Positions 8,795 to 18,705 of a stretch of 64,000 nt of DNA are shown here, piece after piece; position 1 is the first letter of the stretch; the number at the start of each line of letters is the position of its first letter. Below the pieces are notes generated by a model. The model was not told the origin of the DNA and did not search any database. It worked only from the letters and a program-made list of their open reading frames with translations. A program made the translations under genes and the position numbers. This DNA comes from Rikenellaceae bacterium (GTDB lineage: Bacteria; Bacteroidota; Bacteroidia; Bacteroidales; Rikenellaceae). The stretch is from assembly GCA_902363575.1 (NCBI GenBank), contig CABJAJ010000003.1, positions 124,001 to 188,000 of the forward strand. The letters are read 5' to 3'.

Positions 8795-9490
8795 ATGAGT
8801 TCTTTCCTATCCAATTCCTCTGTGGGCAAGAAACTGGTTATGAGCGTAACGGGATGCTTCCTGGTGCTGTTCATCCTCTTCCACATGTCGATGAACCTGA
8901 CGGCCATCTTCTCGCGCGAGGCCTATAACCTGATCTGCGAGCTGCTGGGCGCCAACTGGTATGCGCTCGCGGGCACGGCGGTGCTGGCGGCGGGCGTCGC
9001 CCTGCACTTCATCTTCGCGCTCGTGCTGACCTGGGACAACTACCGCGCACGCGGCAGCCAGCGTTACGCCGTCACGGTGAAGGAGCCGGGCGTGGAGTGG
9101 GCCTCCAAGAACATGCTCGTGCTGGGCTGGATCATCCTGGCGGGGCTGGCGCTGCACTTCATCAATTTCTGGGCGAAGATGCAGCTCGTCGAGATCATGG
9201 GCGGCGAGGAGAATTCGCTCGGCCTCGACGCCGCCAACGGCTACGACCTGATCCTCTACACCTTCTCGCACTGGTACTATGCGCTGATCTACCTGCTGTG
9301 GTTCCTGGCCCTGTGGTTCCACCTCACGCACGGCGTCTGGTCGATGTTCCAGAGCGCGGGCTGGGCGGGCGACACCTGGTATCCGCGCCTGAAGTGGATC
9401 GCCCGGATCGTGGCCACGATCGTCTTCCTGGGCTTCGCCTGCGTGGTGGTGATCTTCTACCTGCGCGCCAACGGCTGTTGCTGCTGCTAA
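8795..9490 (+). CDS. frdC: Fumarate reductase / succinate dehydrogenase cytochrome b subunit
   Basis: The 231-residue integral membrane protein has about five hydrophobic helices and several His residues placed to hold haem (for example HMSMN near residue 30, FSHWYY and FHLTHGVWS in the last third). It anchors FrdAB to the membrane and passes electrons from menaquinol to fumarate, the main anaerobic sink of gut Bacteroidota. The start MSSFLSNSSVGKKLVMS follows the promoter; an earlier in-frame ATG lies too close to the -7 box. Oddly the protein ends in four consecutive cysteines (NGCCCC). Confidence 0.92.
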   Translation: MSSFLSNSSVGKKLVMSVTGCFLVLFILFHMSMNLTAIFSREAYNLICELLGANWYALAGTAVLAAGVALHFIFALVLTWDNYRARGSQRYAVTVKEPGVEWASKNMLVLGWIILAGLALHFINFWAKMQLVEIMGGEENSLGLDAANGYDLILYTFSHWYYALIYLLWFLALWFHLTHGVWSMFQSAGWAGDTWYPRLKWIARIVATIVFLGFACVVVIFYLRANGCCCC

Positions 9491-9522
9491 TTCCCGACTA
9501 CGAATAATAAAAAAACTGAGAT

Positions 9523-11469
9523 ATGGCTCTGAAATTAGATTCCAAAATCCCCGCCGGCGAGCTCGCCCAGAAATGGAGCAACCACAAGGCGGCCATCAAG
9601 GTGGTCAGCCCCGCCAACAAGCGCAAACTCGATATCATCGTCATCGGCACCGGCCTCGGCGGAGCTTCCGCAGCCGCCTCGCTCGGCGAGCTGGGCTACA
9701 ACGTCAAGGTATTCTGTATCCAGGACTCGCCCCGCCGCGCCCACTCGATCGCCGCGCAGGGAGGTATCAACGCCGCCAAGAACTACCAGAACGACAACGA
9801 CTCGGTTTACCGCCTGTTCTACGACACGATCAAGGGCGGCGACTACCGCGCCCGCGAAGCCAACGTGTACCGGCTGGCTGAGGTGGCGAACCTCATCATC
9901 GACCAGTGCGTAGCGCAGGGCGTGCCCTTCGCCCGCGAGTACGGCGGCCTGCTGGCCAACCGCTCGTTCGGCGGCGCACAGGTGTCGCGTACCTTTTACG
10001 CCCGCGGACAGACGGGCCAGCAACTCCTGCTGGGCGCCTATGCAGCCCTGAACAAGGAGATCGCCGCCGGCTCGGTCAAGAGCTACCCCCGCCACGAAAT
10101 GCTCGACCTGGTGATCGAGGACGGTGAGGCGCGCGGCATCATCGCCCGCAACCTCGTCACGGGCAAGCTCGAACGCTTCGGCGCCCACGCCGTGGTGCTC
10201 GCCTCGGGCGGCTACGGCAACGTATTCTTCCTCTCGACCAACGCGATGGCCTCCAACGGCTCGGCCGCATTCCAGTGCTACCGCCGGGGCGCGGGCTTCG
10301 CCAACCCCTGCTTCACGCAGATCCACCCCACCTGCATCCCCGTCCACGGCGACCAGCAGTCGAAGCTCACGCTGATGTCCGAGTCGCTGCGTAACGACGG
10401 CCGCATCTGGGTGCCCAAGAAACTCGAGGATGTGAAGGCCATCCGCTCGGGGGCCAAGAAACCCTCCGACGTGCCGGAGCAGGACCGCGACTACTACCTC
10501 GAGCGCCGCTACCCGGCCTTCGGCAACCTGGTGCCGCGCGACGTGGCTTCGCGTGCCGCCAAGGAGCGCTGCGACGCCGGCTTCGGCGTGAACGAAACGG
10601 GGCTGGCCGTCTTCCTCGACTTCAAGACCGCCATCGAGCGGCTCGGCAAGGAGACCATCCGCCAGCGTTACGGCAACCTGTTCGATATGTACGAGGAGAT
10701 CACCGACGTGGATCCCTATGAGCAGCCGATGCAGATTTTCCCCGCCGTGCACTACACGATGGGCGGTATCTGGGTCGATTACAACCTGATGACCACCATC
10801 CCCGGCCTCTACGCCATCGGCGAGGCCAACTTCTCGGACCACGGGGCCAACCGCCTCGGCGCCTCGGCCCTCATGCAGGGCCTCGCCGACGGCTACTTCG
10901 TGCTGCCCTACACCATCGGCGATTACCTCTCGCACAAGATTCAGGCGCCGAAGGTCGCTACCTCGACTCCTGCTTTCGAGCAGGCCGAGCGCGCCGTGCG
11001 CGAGAAGATCGACAAGCTGCTGGCCATCGGCGGCAAGCAGTCGGTGGACGACCTGCACAAGAAGCTGGGCCACATCATGTGGGAGAACGTCGGTATGGCC
11101 CGCTCGAAAGAGTCGCTGCAGCGTGCGATCGACCAGATCAAGGCCCTGCGCGAAGAGTTCTGGAAGGACGTGCGCGTGGTAGGCAAGGCCGACGACTTCA
11201 ACGTGGAGCTCGAAAAGGCCCTGCGTCTGGCCGACTTCCTGGAGCTGGGCGAGCTGATGGCCCGCGACGCCCTCAACCGCGAGGAGTCGTGCGGCGGCCA
11301 CTTCCGCGTCGAACACCAGACCGAGGAGGGCGAGGCCAGGCGCGACGACGAGCACTTCGTCTATGCCGCCGTCTGGGAGTACAAGGGCATGAACGAGGCC
11401 CCCGAAATGACGAAGGAACCCCTCGACTTTGAATTCGTACACCCTGCACAGCGCAACTACAAGGACTAA
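9523..11469 (+). CDS. frdA: Fumarate reductase / succinate dehydrogenase flavoprotein subunit
   Basis: The 648-residue product carries covalent FAD and the dicarboxylate site. It has the dinucleotide-binding [17 protein letters not shown] near residue 42, the flavin-attachment region [16 protein letters not shown] near residue 80, and active-site stretches [12 protein letters not shown] and [15 protein letters not shown] attachment to the His in HSIAAQGG is inferred from the family. Length fits the Bacteroides-type enzyme. It sits 32 bases after frdC and 38 before frdB, in the usual C-A-B order. Confidence 0.95.
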   Translation: MALKLDSKIPAGELAQKWSNHKAAIKVVSPANKRKLDIIVIGTGLGGASAAASLGELGYNVKVFCIQDSPRRAHSIAAQGGINAAKNYQNDNDSVYRLFYDTIKGGDYRAREANVYRLAEVANLIIDQCVAQGVPFAREYGGLLANRSFGGAQVSRTFYARGQTGQQLLLGAYAALNKEIAAGSVKSYPRHEMLDLVIEDGEARGIIARNLVTGKLERFGAHAVVLASGGYGNVFFLSTNAMASNGSAAFQCYRRGAGFANPCFTQIHPTCIPVHGDQQSKLTLMSESLRNDGRIWVPKKLEDVKAIRSGAKKPSDVPEQDRDYYLERRYPAFGNLVPRDVASRAAKERCDAGFGVNETGLAVFLDFKTAIERLGKETIRQRYGNLFDMYEEITDVDPYEQPMQIFPAVHYTMGGIWVDYNLMTTIPGLYAIGEANFSDHGANRLGASALMQGLADGYFVLPYTIGDYLSHKIQAPKVATSTPAFEQAERAVREKIDKLLAIGGKQSVDDLHKKLGHIMWENVGMARSKESLQRAIDQIKALREEFWKDVRVVGKADDFNVELEKALRLADFLELGELMARDALNREESCGGHFRVEHQTEEGEARRDDEHFVYAAVWEYKGMNEAPEMTKEPLDFEFVHPAQRNYKD

Positions 11470-11507
11470 GGCCGATTGACGTTCAACCGTAATAACTATT
11501 TGAAACC

Positions 11508-12251
11508 ATGAATTTTACATTAAGGATATGGCGTCAGAAGGACGCAAAGTCGAAGGGCGGTTTTGAAAATTACCGGGTCGAAAACATCTCGCCCGACACG
11601 TCGTTCCTCGAGATGCTCGACATTCTCAACAACAACCTCATCCACGAGGGCAAGGAGCCCGTGGCTTTCGACCACGACTGCCGCGAAGGTATCTGCGGCA
11701 TGTGCTCGCTCCATATCGACGGCCAGGCCCACGGCCCCGAGCAGGGCGTCACGACCTGCCAGATCTACATGCGCAAGTTCCGCGACGGGCAGACCATCAC
11801 CATCGAGCCGTGGCGCTCGGCGGCGTTCCCCGTCATCAAGGACCTGGTGGTAAACCGGGGTGCTTACGATGAGATTCTTCAGGCCGGGGGCTTCATTTCG
11901 GTGCGCACCAACTCGGTGCCCGACGCCAATGCCATCCCCATCCCGAAGGCCGACGCCGACACCTCGATGGACGCCGCCGCCTGCATCGGCTGCGGAGCCT
12001 GCGCCGCCACCTGCAAGAACGGCTCGGCGATGCTCTTCGTTGCCGCCCGCGTATCGAGCCTCGCCAAGCTGCCCCAGGGCCGCGTGGAGGGCGCCCGCCG
12101 CGCCAAGGCGATGGTCGCCAAGATGGACGAGCTGGGCTTCGGCAACTGCACCAACACGGGTGCCTGCCAGGCCGAGTGCCCCAAGCAGATTTCCATTGCC
12201 CACATCGCCCGCCTCAACCGCGAGTTCCTCAGCGCGAAGTTCAAGGACTGA
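11508..12251 (+). CDS. frdB: Fumarate reductase / succinate dehydrogenase iron-sulfur subunit
   Basis: The 247-residue product links the flavin of FrdA to the quinol site of FrdC through Fe-S clusters. The plant-ferredoxin-type [2Fe-2S] ligands lie in [15 protein letters not shown] and the later Cys of VTTCQ. The [4Fe-4S]/[3Fe-4S] part has [14 protein letters not shown] and then [15 protein letters not shown]. Length and motif order are normal. A strong hairpin terminator follows about 34 bases after the stop, closing the operon. Confidence 0.95.
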   Translation: MNFTLRIWRQKDAKSKGGFENYRVENISPDTSFLEMLDILNNNLIHEGKEPVAFDHDCREGICGMCSLHIDGQAHGPEQGVTTCQIYMRKFRDGQTITIEPWRSAAFPVIKDLVVNRGAYDEILQAGGFISVRTNSVPDANAIPIPKADADTSMDAAACIGCGACAATCKNGSAMLFVAARVSSLAKLPQGRVEGARRAKAMVAKMDELGFGNCTNTGACQAECPKQISIAHIARLNREFLSAKFKD

Positions 12252-12284
12252 CCCGCCGGGAGCGGCTCTGCGGCCGCATACGAC

Positions 12285-12320
12285 GAAAAACGGCGCCTCT
12301 TTTTCGGGGGCGCCGTTTTC
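12285..12320 (+). terminator. Intrinsic terminator of frdCAB
   Basis: Arms GAAAAACGGCGCC and GGCGCCGTTTTC form a long GC-rich stem closed by A/T pairs around a CTCTTTTTCGG-type loop. The T-run is part of the right arm, so it could work in both directions. Confidence 0.75.
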
Positions 12321-12339
12321 GCATGCTCCGCCCGCCCGC

Positions 12340-12724
12340 CGGCAGACGACGTGCTTCCTATCCTGATCGATTGCACTCACCGCCCCGACGTGCTCTCGTC
12401 GGGCTGTGCACCCGGCAGACCGGGCGGACGGAACGACGTTGAATAAAGCTCCGTCGGTCTCGGCGGAACAGAGGCGGGGTGGCGGGGTGGATAGGACGGG
12501 CAGGACGGAAGAGCAGATGACATTTTTCATATTCAGTTCGGATTTTCCCCGCCTCGTCGGGCTGTGGTGCACCCGGCAGTCCGGGCGGACGGGACGACGT
12601 TGAATAAAGCTCCGTCGGTCTCGGCGGAACAGAGGGGCGGGATAGGACGGGACAGGACGGAATAGTACGGGACAGGACAGACAGAATGTAACAAGAAAGG
12701 ACGGGACAGAACGGGACGCAACAA
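12340..12724. repeat. Two 161-base-spaced direct repeats plus degenerate GGACGGGACA tract
   Basis: Two copies of an ~80-base unit containing GTTGAATAAAGCTCCGTCGG lie at about 12397-12477 and 12554-12635, spaced 161 bases. From about 12640 to 12720 follows a degenerate tract of roughly 10-base GGACGGGACA-like units. No gene is supported. Confidence 0.7.
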
Positions 12725-13222
12725 TGCGGAACGCGCCCTGCCTCACCAATCGGTCTATGGCGGCACAGACAAACCACAGCGAGGCGACGGCCGTACGATC
12801 GACGAGCGTGTCGCCGCACCCCTCCCGGCTAAGGCGCAGGGTGCCGTCGTCCCCGCCCGCATCCACCGTCCGCAGCAGATGCATGCCTGCCAGCTCGACA
12901 AGATAGAGGTTGTCATAGAGCAACGGCCCCGCAGGGTCGCAGCGTCGCAGCAGCAGGATCGGGCTGCGCAGGCCCGCGCCCGGCACCCCGTCGGGACACG
13001 CCACAGCAACCTCGCACCGCACGCCGCCCACGATGAAATAACAAGCCGCTTATTGCACCCGCTCGCAGGCGATTCCAGCGTCCATACGTCCCCGCAGAAC
13101 GGGAGTGCCACCGTCGCGCCAACGCCTACACCCGCCTCCCCCTCGCCCGTGAGCAGCCACGAAAGCGCGTAATCCGGAAACTGCGCGGGATGCGACGCGC
13201 AAGGTCGTAACCGATCCCGTCA
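12725..13222 (-). pseudogene. Probable decayed gene with frameshifts, family not recognised
   Basis: Protein-like sequence is spread over three minus-strand frames. Around 13222-13180 there is DDGIGYDLARR, then QFPDYALSWLLTGEGEAGVG, and ATVALPFCGDVWTLESPASG down to about 13060. After a frame change comes YFIVGGVRCEVAVACPDG, with GPLLYDNLYLVELAGMHLLR and ASLWFVCAAIDRLVRQGAF ending near 12725. The composition (Tyr, Trp, Asn, acidic residues) differs from the shadow frames nearby. The 3' end runs straight into the repeat region, as if the original end was replaced. I do not recognise the family. Confidence 0.35.
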
Positions 13223-13309
13223 TCTCTCCCTCGTTTTCTGACCGCCGGCCTTTTTTCCGACCTCTTTCGCCCGCGCTGCGTGCGCCATCGAACCTGCCCC
13301 GGGCCGGGA

Positions 13310-14310
13310 CAAGCGGTAGCGGGATGGCCGGGCCGGGCGGCGGTCAGAGGCGGCGGTCAGAAGAGGCGGTCAGAAGGGGCGGTCAAAGGGGGGCAGAAGG
13401 GCGGTGGGGATGAGGGGGGCGGTTAGGCCAGGCTGGAGGCGGGGTAACGTCCGGCATGCTTGATTGCAGGCGATCGGTGTTATATGGCTGCGGCGGCACC
13501 CTTCCCCGACGGGGCCGGGAGGCGGTCAGAGGGGACGGCGGGGGATGGAGGCAGCGGTTAGGGTCAGGCTTGAGGCGGGTAGTGTCTGGCATGCTTGAAT
13601 TGCAAGCGATCGGCGCCGTGTGCTGTGGTGGCACCCTTTTCCTCCGACGGGGCCGGGAGGCGGTCAGAGGGGACGGTCAGAGGGGACGGTTAGAGGAGGC
13701 GGTCAGAGGGGGACGGCGGGGGATGGAGGCAGCGGTTAGGGTCAGGCTGGAGACGGGGTAGCGTCCGGCATGCTTGAATTGCAGGCGATCGGCGCCGTGT
13801 GCTGCGGTAGCACCCTTCCCCGACAGGGCCGGGCGGCGGTCAGAGGGGGCGGCGGGGGATGGAGGTAGCGGTTAGGGTCAGGCTGGAGGCGGGGTAGCGT
13901 CCGGCATGCTTGAATTGCAGGCGATCGGTGCCGTGTGCGGCGGTGGCACCCTTTTCCTCCGATGGGGCCGGGAGGCGGTCAGAGGGGACGGTCAGAAGAG
14001 GCGGTCAAAGACGGTCAGAGGGGCGGTCAAAGGCGGTCAGAGGGGACAGCGGGGAATGGAGGCAGCGGTTAGGGTCAGGCTGGAGGTGGGGTAGCGTCCG
14101 ACATGCTTGAATGGCAGGCGATCGGTGCCGTGTGCTACGGCGGCACCCTTTTCCTCCGAGGGGGCCGGGCGGCGGTCAGAGGGGACGGCGGGGGATGGAG
14201 GCAGCGGTTAGACCAGGCTGGAGGCGGGGTAACGTCCGGCATGCTTGAATTGCAGGCGATCGGCGCCGTGTGCTGCGGTGGCACCCTTCCCCGATGGGTG
14301 CCGGGGCGGG
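13310..14310. repeat. Minisatellite of six ~135-197 base units
   Basis: A landmark GCATGCTTGAATTGCAGGCG recurs with its CATGCT at about 13455, 13590, 13769, 13905, 14102 and 14240. Each unit also has GATGGAGGCAGCGGTTAGG and a variable stretch of GGTCAGAGGGG-type short repeats, which explains unit lengths of 135, 179, 136, 197 and 138. The array ends at the stop codon of the DAHP synthase gene. No gene is supported in it. Confidence 0.85.
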
Positions 14311-15375
14311 TCAGGGGCGGTCCTCTTCGAGCTGCTGCCGCACGGATTCGCCGTGTACGGCCCTGAGCAGCGTGCGGATGAAGGCGGGGTCCATGCGCAG
14401 CCGCACGGCTTCGGAGGCGCGGCGGGCGAGCAGTTCGTCGTAGCGGGCGGGTTGCAGCACGGGCATCGCATGGAGCCGCTTGAAGCGACCGATGCGGCGG
14501 GCGATCTCCATGCGGCGGGCGAGCAGGGCGAGCAGCTCGTCATCGGCGCGGTCGATCTCCGCACGGAGCTGCGCGAGATGCTCGTTTTCGGGGTTGCGGT
14601 CGCGGATGGTCAGCCCGCGCAGCACCCCTTCGAGCGCTTCGGGGGTGAGCTGCTGGGCGCTGTCGCTCCACGCCTCGGCGGGGCGGCAGTGCGCCTCGAT
14701 CATCAGCCCGTCGAAGCCCAGGTCCATCGCCTGCTGGCAGAGGGGGGCGACCAGTTCGCGCTGCCCCCCGATATGGCTGGGGTCGCAGAGGAGCGGCAGC
14801 TCCGGCATCCGGCGGTGCAGCTCGATCGGGACGGACCATTGCGGCGCGTTGCGGTAGAGGGTCGCCTCGCAGGTCGTGAAACCCCGGTGGACGGCGGCGA
14901 TGCGCCGCAGTCCGGCGTTGCGGAGCCGCTCGATGGCCCCGATCCAGAGCTCCAGGTCGGGGCTGAGGGGGTTTTTGACCAGCACGGGGGTGTCCGTGCC
15001 CGCAAGCGCGTCGGCGATCTCCTGCACGGCGAACGGATTGGCCGAGGTGCGGGCCCCGATCCACAGCAGGTCGATGCCCGCACGGAGCGCCGCCCGCACA
15101 TGGGACGCCGTAGCCACTTCGGTCGCCGTGCGCATTCCGGTCTGTGCTTTCACGCGGGCGAGCCACGCCAGCCCCCGTGCCCCGACCCCCTCGAAGCCGC
15201 CGGGCTTGGTGCGGGGCTTCCAGACCCCCGCGCGGAAAATCCCCACGCCCACCGCCGCCAGCGCGCGGGCCGTCGTGAGGAGCTGCTCCTCGGTCTCCGC
15301 GCTGCAGGGGCCCGCGATCAGCAGGGGCCGCCGTGCGGCGGTTTCCGGGAAAAACAGGGATTCGGGATCGTTCAT
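14311..15375 (-). CDS. Bifunctional DAHP synthase / chorismate mutase
   Basis: The 354-residue fusion has a type I-beta DAHP synthase domain (about residues 10-260) and a C-terminal AroQ-type chorismate mutase domain (about 268-350). The first joins PEP and erythrose 4-phosphate; the second turns chorismate into prephenate. Visible motifs are LIAGPCSAET, GVWKPRTKPGGFEG, PVLVKNPLSPD and LLCDPSHIGGQRE. The mutase part has RAEIDRADDELLALLARRM, with the helix that begins the AroQ fold. This fusion is known in Bacteroidota and allows feedback through the mutase domain. The start MNDPESLFFP follows a good promoter; no other aromatic-pathway gene adjoins. Confidence 0.92.
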   Translation of the reverse strand: MNDPESLFFPETAARRPLLIAGPCSAETEEQLLTTARALAAVGVGIFRAGVWKPRTKPGGFEGVGARGLAWLARVKAQTGMRTATEVATASHVRAALRAGIDLLWIGARTSANPFAVQEIADALAGTDTPVLVKNPLSPDLELWIGAIERLRNAGLRRIAAVHRGFTTCEATLYRNAPQWSVPIELHRRMPELPLLCDPSHIGGQRELVAPLCQQAMDLGFDGLMIEAHCRPAEAWSDSAQQLTPEALEGVLRGLTIRDRNPENEHLAQLRAEIDRADDELLALLARRMEIARRIGRFKRLHAMPVLQPARYDELLARRASEAVRLRMDPAFIRTLLRAVHGESVRQQLEEDRP

Positions 15376-15392
15376 CGTCGTCGGATTGCGCC

Positions 15393-15424
15393 CAAAGGTA
15401 GCAATTTTTCGCCCTGCGGCCAAA
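15393..15424 (-). promoter_or_regulatory. Promoter of the DAHP synthase-chorismate mutase gene
   Basis: On the minus strand TTTG (15424-15421), exactly 20 bases, then TACCTTTG (15400-15393) give a consensus promoter. The start codon at 15375 is close downstream, a very short leader. Confidence 0.75.
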
Positions 15425-15444
15425 TTCGCAGCGGCAGCGGGGCA

Positions 15445-16510
15445 GGGGCGGCCCGCTCTTTTGTCCGCCTCTTTTGTCCGCCTCTCTTGTCCGCCTCTCT
15501 TGTCCGCCTCTCTTGTCCGCCTCTCTTGTTCGCCTCTCTTGTTTGCCCCTCTTGTTTGCCCCTCTCGTCCGCTCTTTCGTTTGCCCCTCTCGTCCGCTCT
15601 TTCATTCGCCCCTCTCGTCCGCTCTCTTGTTTGCCCCTCTTGTCCGCCCTCTTGTCCGCCCTCTTGTTTGCCCCTCTTGTCCGCCCTCTCGTTCGTCCTC
15701 TTGTTTGCCCCTCTCGTCCGCTCTTTCGTTCGCCCCTCTCGTTCGTCCTCTTGTTTGCCCCTCTCGTTCGCTCTTTTGTTTGCCCCTTGTCTGTACTTTA
15801 TGGTTATCGTCTTTCCTTGTCCCACTGCCGTCGCTGACCGATCCCCCGTTCGCCCGCCTGCTTCCCTGCTCCAACTTCAGCCTGCCCGTCCCTCCCGTCC
15901 GGCGGCTGGTCGCATCTGCCTGTCCTGCCTCCTGTTCCGCCTGCTTTCCGCCCGCCTGCTTTCCGCCCGCCTGCCCGTCCCTCCCGTCCCGCCTCGGTCC
16001 GTCCGTCCTGTCCGGTGGCTGGTCGCATCCCCCCGTCCATACCTACCTACCTGCCCGTCCTTGCCTGCCCGTCCTTGCCTGCCCGTCTTGTCCGCCCGGC
16101 CCGCCCGGCCTGCCTCCCGCCCGGCCCGTCCTACCTCTCGTCCGCCGCTCCGTCTGTCCGCACGCTCGTGCCTGCTCTTCCCGGTTGCTGCCCGTCCCGC
16201 CTGCTTTCCGCCCGCCTGTCTGTCTGCCCGCCTGCCCGTCCCGTCCGTCCCGCCTCTGCCCGTCCGTCCCGCCTCTGCCCGTCCGTCCCGCCTCTGCCCG
16301 TCCGTCCTGCCTCCGCCCCGACCTCATCCCGCCCATCCCTCCTGTCCGGCGGCTGGTCGCATCTGCCTGTCCTGCCTGCCCGTCCCGCCTGCTTTCCGCC
16401 CGCCTGCCCGTCCCTCCCGTCCTGCCCGTCTTGTCCGCCCGTCCCTCCCGTCCTGTCCGTCCGTCCTACCTCTCGTCCTGCCGCCCGCCCGCCCGGTCTC
16501 CTGCTCCGAC
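15445..16510. repeat. Pyrimidine-rich strand-asymmetric tract
   Basis: Between two divergent genes the plus strand is almost only C, T and G. From 15445 to 15794 I count a single adenine (15604). This part is made of variants of CTCTTGTCCGCC and TTTGCCCCTCTCGTCCGC. A second part (about 15860-16500) is built from CTGCCCGTCC/GTCCCGCCT-type units. Open frames run through in several frames but encode only Ser/Pro/Arg/Leu runs. No gene is supported. The tract has a strong purine/pyrimidine bias and could form unusual DNA structures. Confidence 0.75.
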
Positions 16511-16537
16511 CCCGCCCGCGAAAACGCGCCGGCACGC

Positions 16538-16567
16538 TTGGATTCTTGGGAAAAATCACTATTTTTG
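16538..16567 (+). promoter_or_regulatory. Likely promoter of the OPT transporter gene
   Basis: TTGG (16538-16541), 18 bases, then TATTTTTG (16560-16567). The leader to the start codon at 16717 would be about 145 bases, longer than usual. It may hold regulation I cannot identify. Confidence 0.5.
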
Positions 16568-16716
16568 TCAGTTAGTTGCCCGCGAACGGAGCGGACGGAG
16601 CGATCCCCGGCGGATCGGCCTCCGCAGCCGGAAAGCGCCGCCGGCGGCTTTGCCGGAGCTGCGCGCACGGAGGGCGGCGACCGACCGTACTTGAACGAAA
16701 ACTCAAATTGAACGCA

Positions 16717-18657
16717 ATGGAACAGGAGAAACAACTGCAATCGCTCCCCGAGAACGCCTACCGCGAACTCAAGCCGGGCGAGGAGTACAGGCCGATGATG
16801 CCGGCCGGCAGCCATCCGAAGGAGGTGACGCCCTATTCGGTGACGCTGGGCGTGTTGATGGCCATTATTTTTTCGGCGGCCGCCGCCTACCTGGGGCTCA
16901 AGATCGGCCAGGTATTCGAGGCCGCCATCCCCATCGCCATCATCGCCGTGGGCGTGGGCAACGTACTGGGCAGAAAAAACATGCTCGGCCAGAACGTGAT
17001 CGTGCAGTCGATCGGCGCCTCGTCGGGGGTGATCGTCGCGGGGGCCATCTTCACCCTCCCGGCCCTCTACATCCTCGGACTGGAGGCGCAGTTCTACCAG
17101 GTGTTCCTCTCGTCGCTCTTCGGCGGACTGCTGGGCATCGTGCTGCTCGTCCCGTTCCGTAAATACTTCGTCAAGGAGATGCACGGCAAGTACCCCTTCC
17201 CCGAGGCGACGGCCACCACCGAGGTGCTCGTGTCGGGCGAGAAGGGCGGCAACCAGGCCAAGCTGCTGGCCGTCGCGGGGCTCGTGGGCGGACTCTACGA
17301 CTTCGCCATCAACACCTTCGGTCTGTGGACGGAGCAGATCTCCACGCGCATGGTCGCCTTCGGAGCGCTGTGCGCCGAAAAGTTCAAGGTGGTGCTGAAC
17401 ATCAACACCGGAGCCGCCGTGCTCGGCCTGGGCTACATCATCGGCCTGAAATACGCGGCTATCATCGCCGCGGGTTCGGCCCTCATCTGGTTCCTGGTGG
17501 TGCCGGTGGTCGGCTCCGTCGGAATCGAAACCGCCGGAATGTCGCCCGAGCAGCTCTTCGCCGCCTTCGGCCGGCCCATCGGCATCGGCGGCATCGCGAT
17601 GGCGGGACTTATCGGCATCGTGCGCCAGTCGGGGATCATCCGTCAGGCCCTCGGGCTCGCCGTAAGTGAACTGGCGGGCAGGAAAACCGGCGAACAGGCG
17701 GCCGTTCGCACCCAGCGCGACGTGACCATGAAGCTGATCCTGACGGTGCTGATCGCCACGCTCGCCGCCACGTTCTTCTTCTTCCAGTTCGGCGTGCTCC
17801 ACAACTGGACGCAGACGGTCGTCGCGCTGGCCATCGTCTTCGTGATCGCATTCCTGTTCACCACCGTGGCGGCCAACGCCATCGCCATCGTCGGCAGCAA
17901 CCCCGTGTCGGGAATGACGCTGATGACGCTGATTCTGAGCTCGCTCGTGCTGGTGAGCGTCGGCCTGAACGGTACGGCCGGGATGACCGCCGCGCTGGTG
18001 ATCGGCGGCGTGGTCTGCACGGCCCTCTCGATGGCCGGCGGCTTCATCACCGACCTGAAGATCGGCTACTGGATCGGCACGACGCCCAAAAAGCAGGAGA
18101 GCTGGAAGTTCCTGGGCACCTTCGTCTCGGCGGCTACCGTCGCCGGGGTGATGATCCTGCTGAACCAGACCTACGGCTTCGGGGAGGACAGCCCGATGGT
18201 TGCGCCCCAGGCCCACGCGATGGCCGCCGTGATCCAGCCTTTGATGGAGGGCGGCACGACCCCCTGGATCCTCTACTTCGCGGGGGCTGTGCTGGCGCTG
18301 GTGCTCACCGGAATCGGCGTGCCCGCCCTGCCTTTCTCGCTGGGTATGTTCATCCCCATGTACCTCAACGCCCCGCTCGTGGTGGGCGGACTGGTCGCGT
18401 GGCTGGTTACGACCCGCTCGAAAGATGCCGCGCTCAACAAGGCCCGCGCAGACCGGGGCACCCTGATCGCCTCGGGCTTCATCGCCGGCGGTGCGCTGAT
18501 GGGGGTGGTGAGCGCCATCCTCAAGTTCGCCGAGGTGGAGTGGGAGCTCGACGGCTGGGCCGCCGGCCGCGGAGCCCAATGGCTCGGGCTGGGGATGTAC
18601 GTCGCCATCATCGCCTATTTCATCATCCACACGATGCGCGCCCGCAAGGAGGCGTAA
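16717..18657 (+). CDS. OPT family oligopeptide transporter
   Basis: The 646-residue product is a very hydrophobic inner-membrane protein with about 14-16 membrane segments, as in the OPT family. It is a probable proton-coupled importer of small peptides or metal-peptide complexes. Seen features include GVLMAIIFSAAAAYLGLKIG after a 40-residue soluble N-terminus, KYPFPEATATTEVLVSGEKG, a family hallmark, and ANAIAIVGSNPVSGMT in the second half. The start is the ATG at 16717; the frame upstream is repeat-derived. The next gene, pepT, makes peptide uptake plausible: imported peptides could be cut directly by peptidase T. Confidence 0.9.
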   Translation: MEQEKQLQSLPENAYRELKPGEEYRPMMPAGSHPKEVTPYSVTLGVLMAIIFSAAAAYLGLKIGQVFEAAIPIAIIAVGVGNVLGRKNMLGQNVIVQSIGASSGVIVAGAIFTLPALYILGLEAQFYQVFLSSLFGGLLGIVLLVPFRKYFVKEMHGKYPFPEATATTEVLVSGEKGGNQAKLLAVAGLVGGLYDFAINTFGLWTEQISTRMVAFGALCAEKFKVVLNINTGAAVLGLGYIIGLKYAAIIAAGSALIWFLVVPVVGSVGIETAGMSPEQLFAAFGRPIGIGGIAMAGLIGIVRQSGIIRQALGLAVSELAGRKTGEQAAVRTQRDVTMKLILTVLIATLAATFFFFQFGVLHNWTQTVVALAIVFVIAFLFTTVAANAIAIVGSNPVSGMTLMTLILSSLVLVSVGLNGTAGMTAALVIGGVVCTALSMAGGFITDLKIGYWIGTTPKKQESWKFLGTFVSAATVAGVMILLNQTYGFGEDSPMVAPQAHAMAAVIQPLMEGGTTPWILYFAGAVLALVLTGIGVPALPFSLGMFIPMYLNAPLVVGGLVAWLVTTRSKDAALNKARADRGTLIASGFIAGGALMGVVSAILKFAEVEWELDGWAAGRGAQWLGLGMYVAIIAYFIIHTMRARKEA

Positions 18658-18705
18658 CCCGTGCGACCGGAAACCATACCGCAAACAAGCATACATTAAA
18701 ATAAC

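Noticed and set aside
9535..11442. Long minus-strand frame opposite frdA
   Set aside because: Antisense shadow; frdA has all flavoprotein motifs and operon context.
15376..15825. N-terminal extension of the DAHP synthase into Arg/Lys/Glu-rich repeats
   Set aside because: The promoter and the domain start place the ATG at 15375. The extension reads through the pyrimidine tract and contains only low-complexity repeats.
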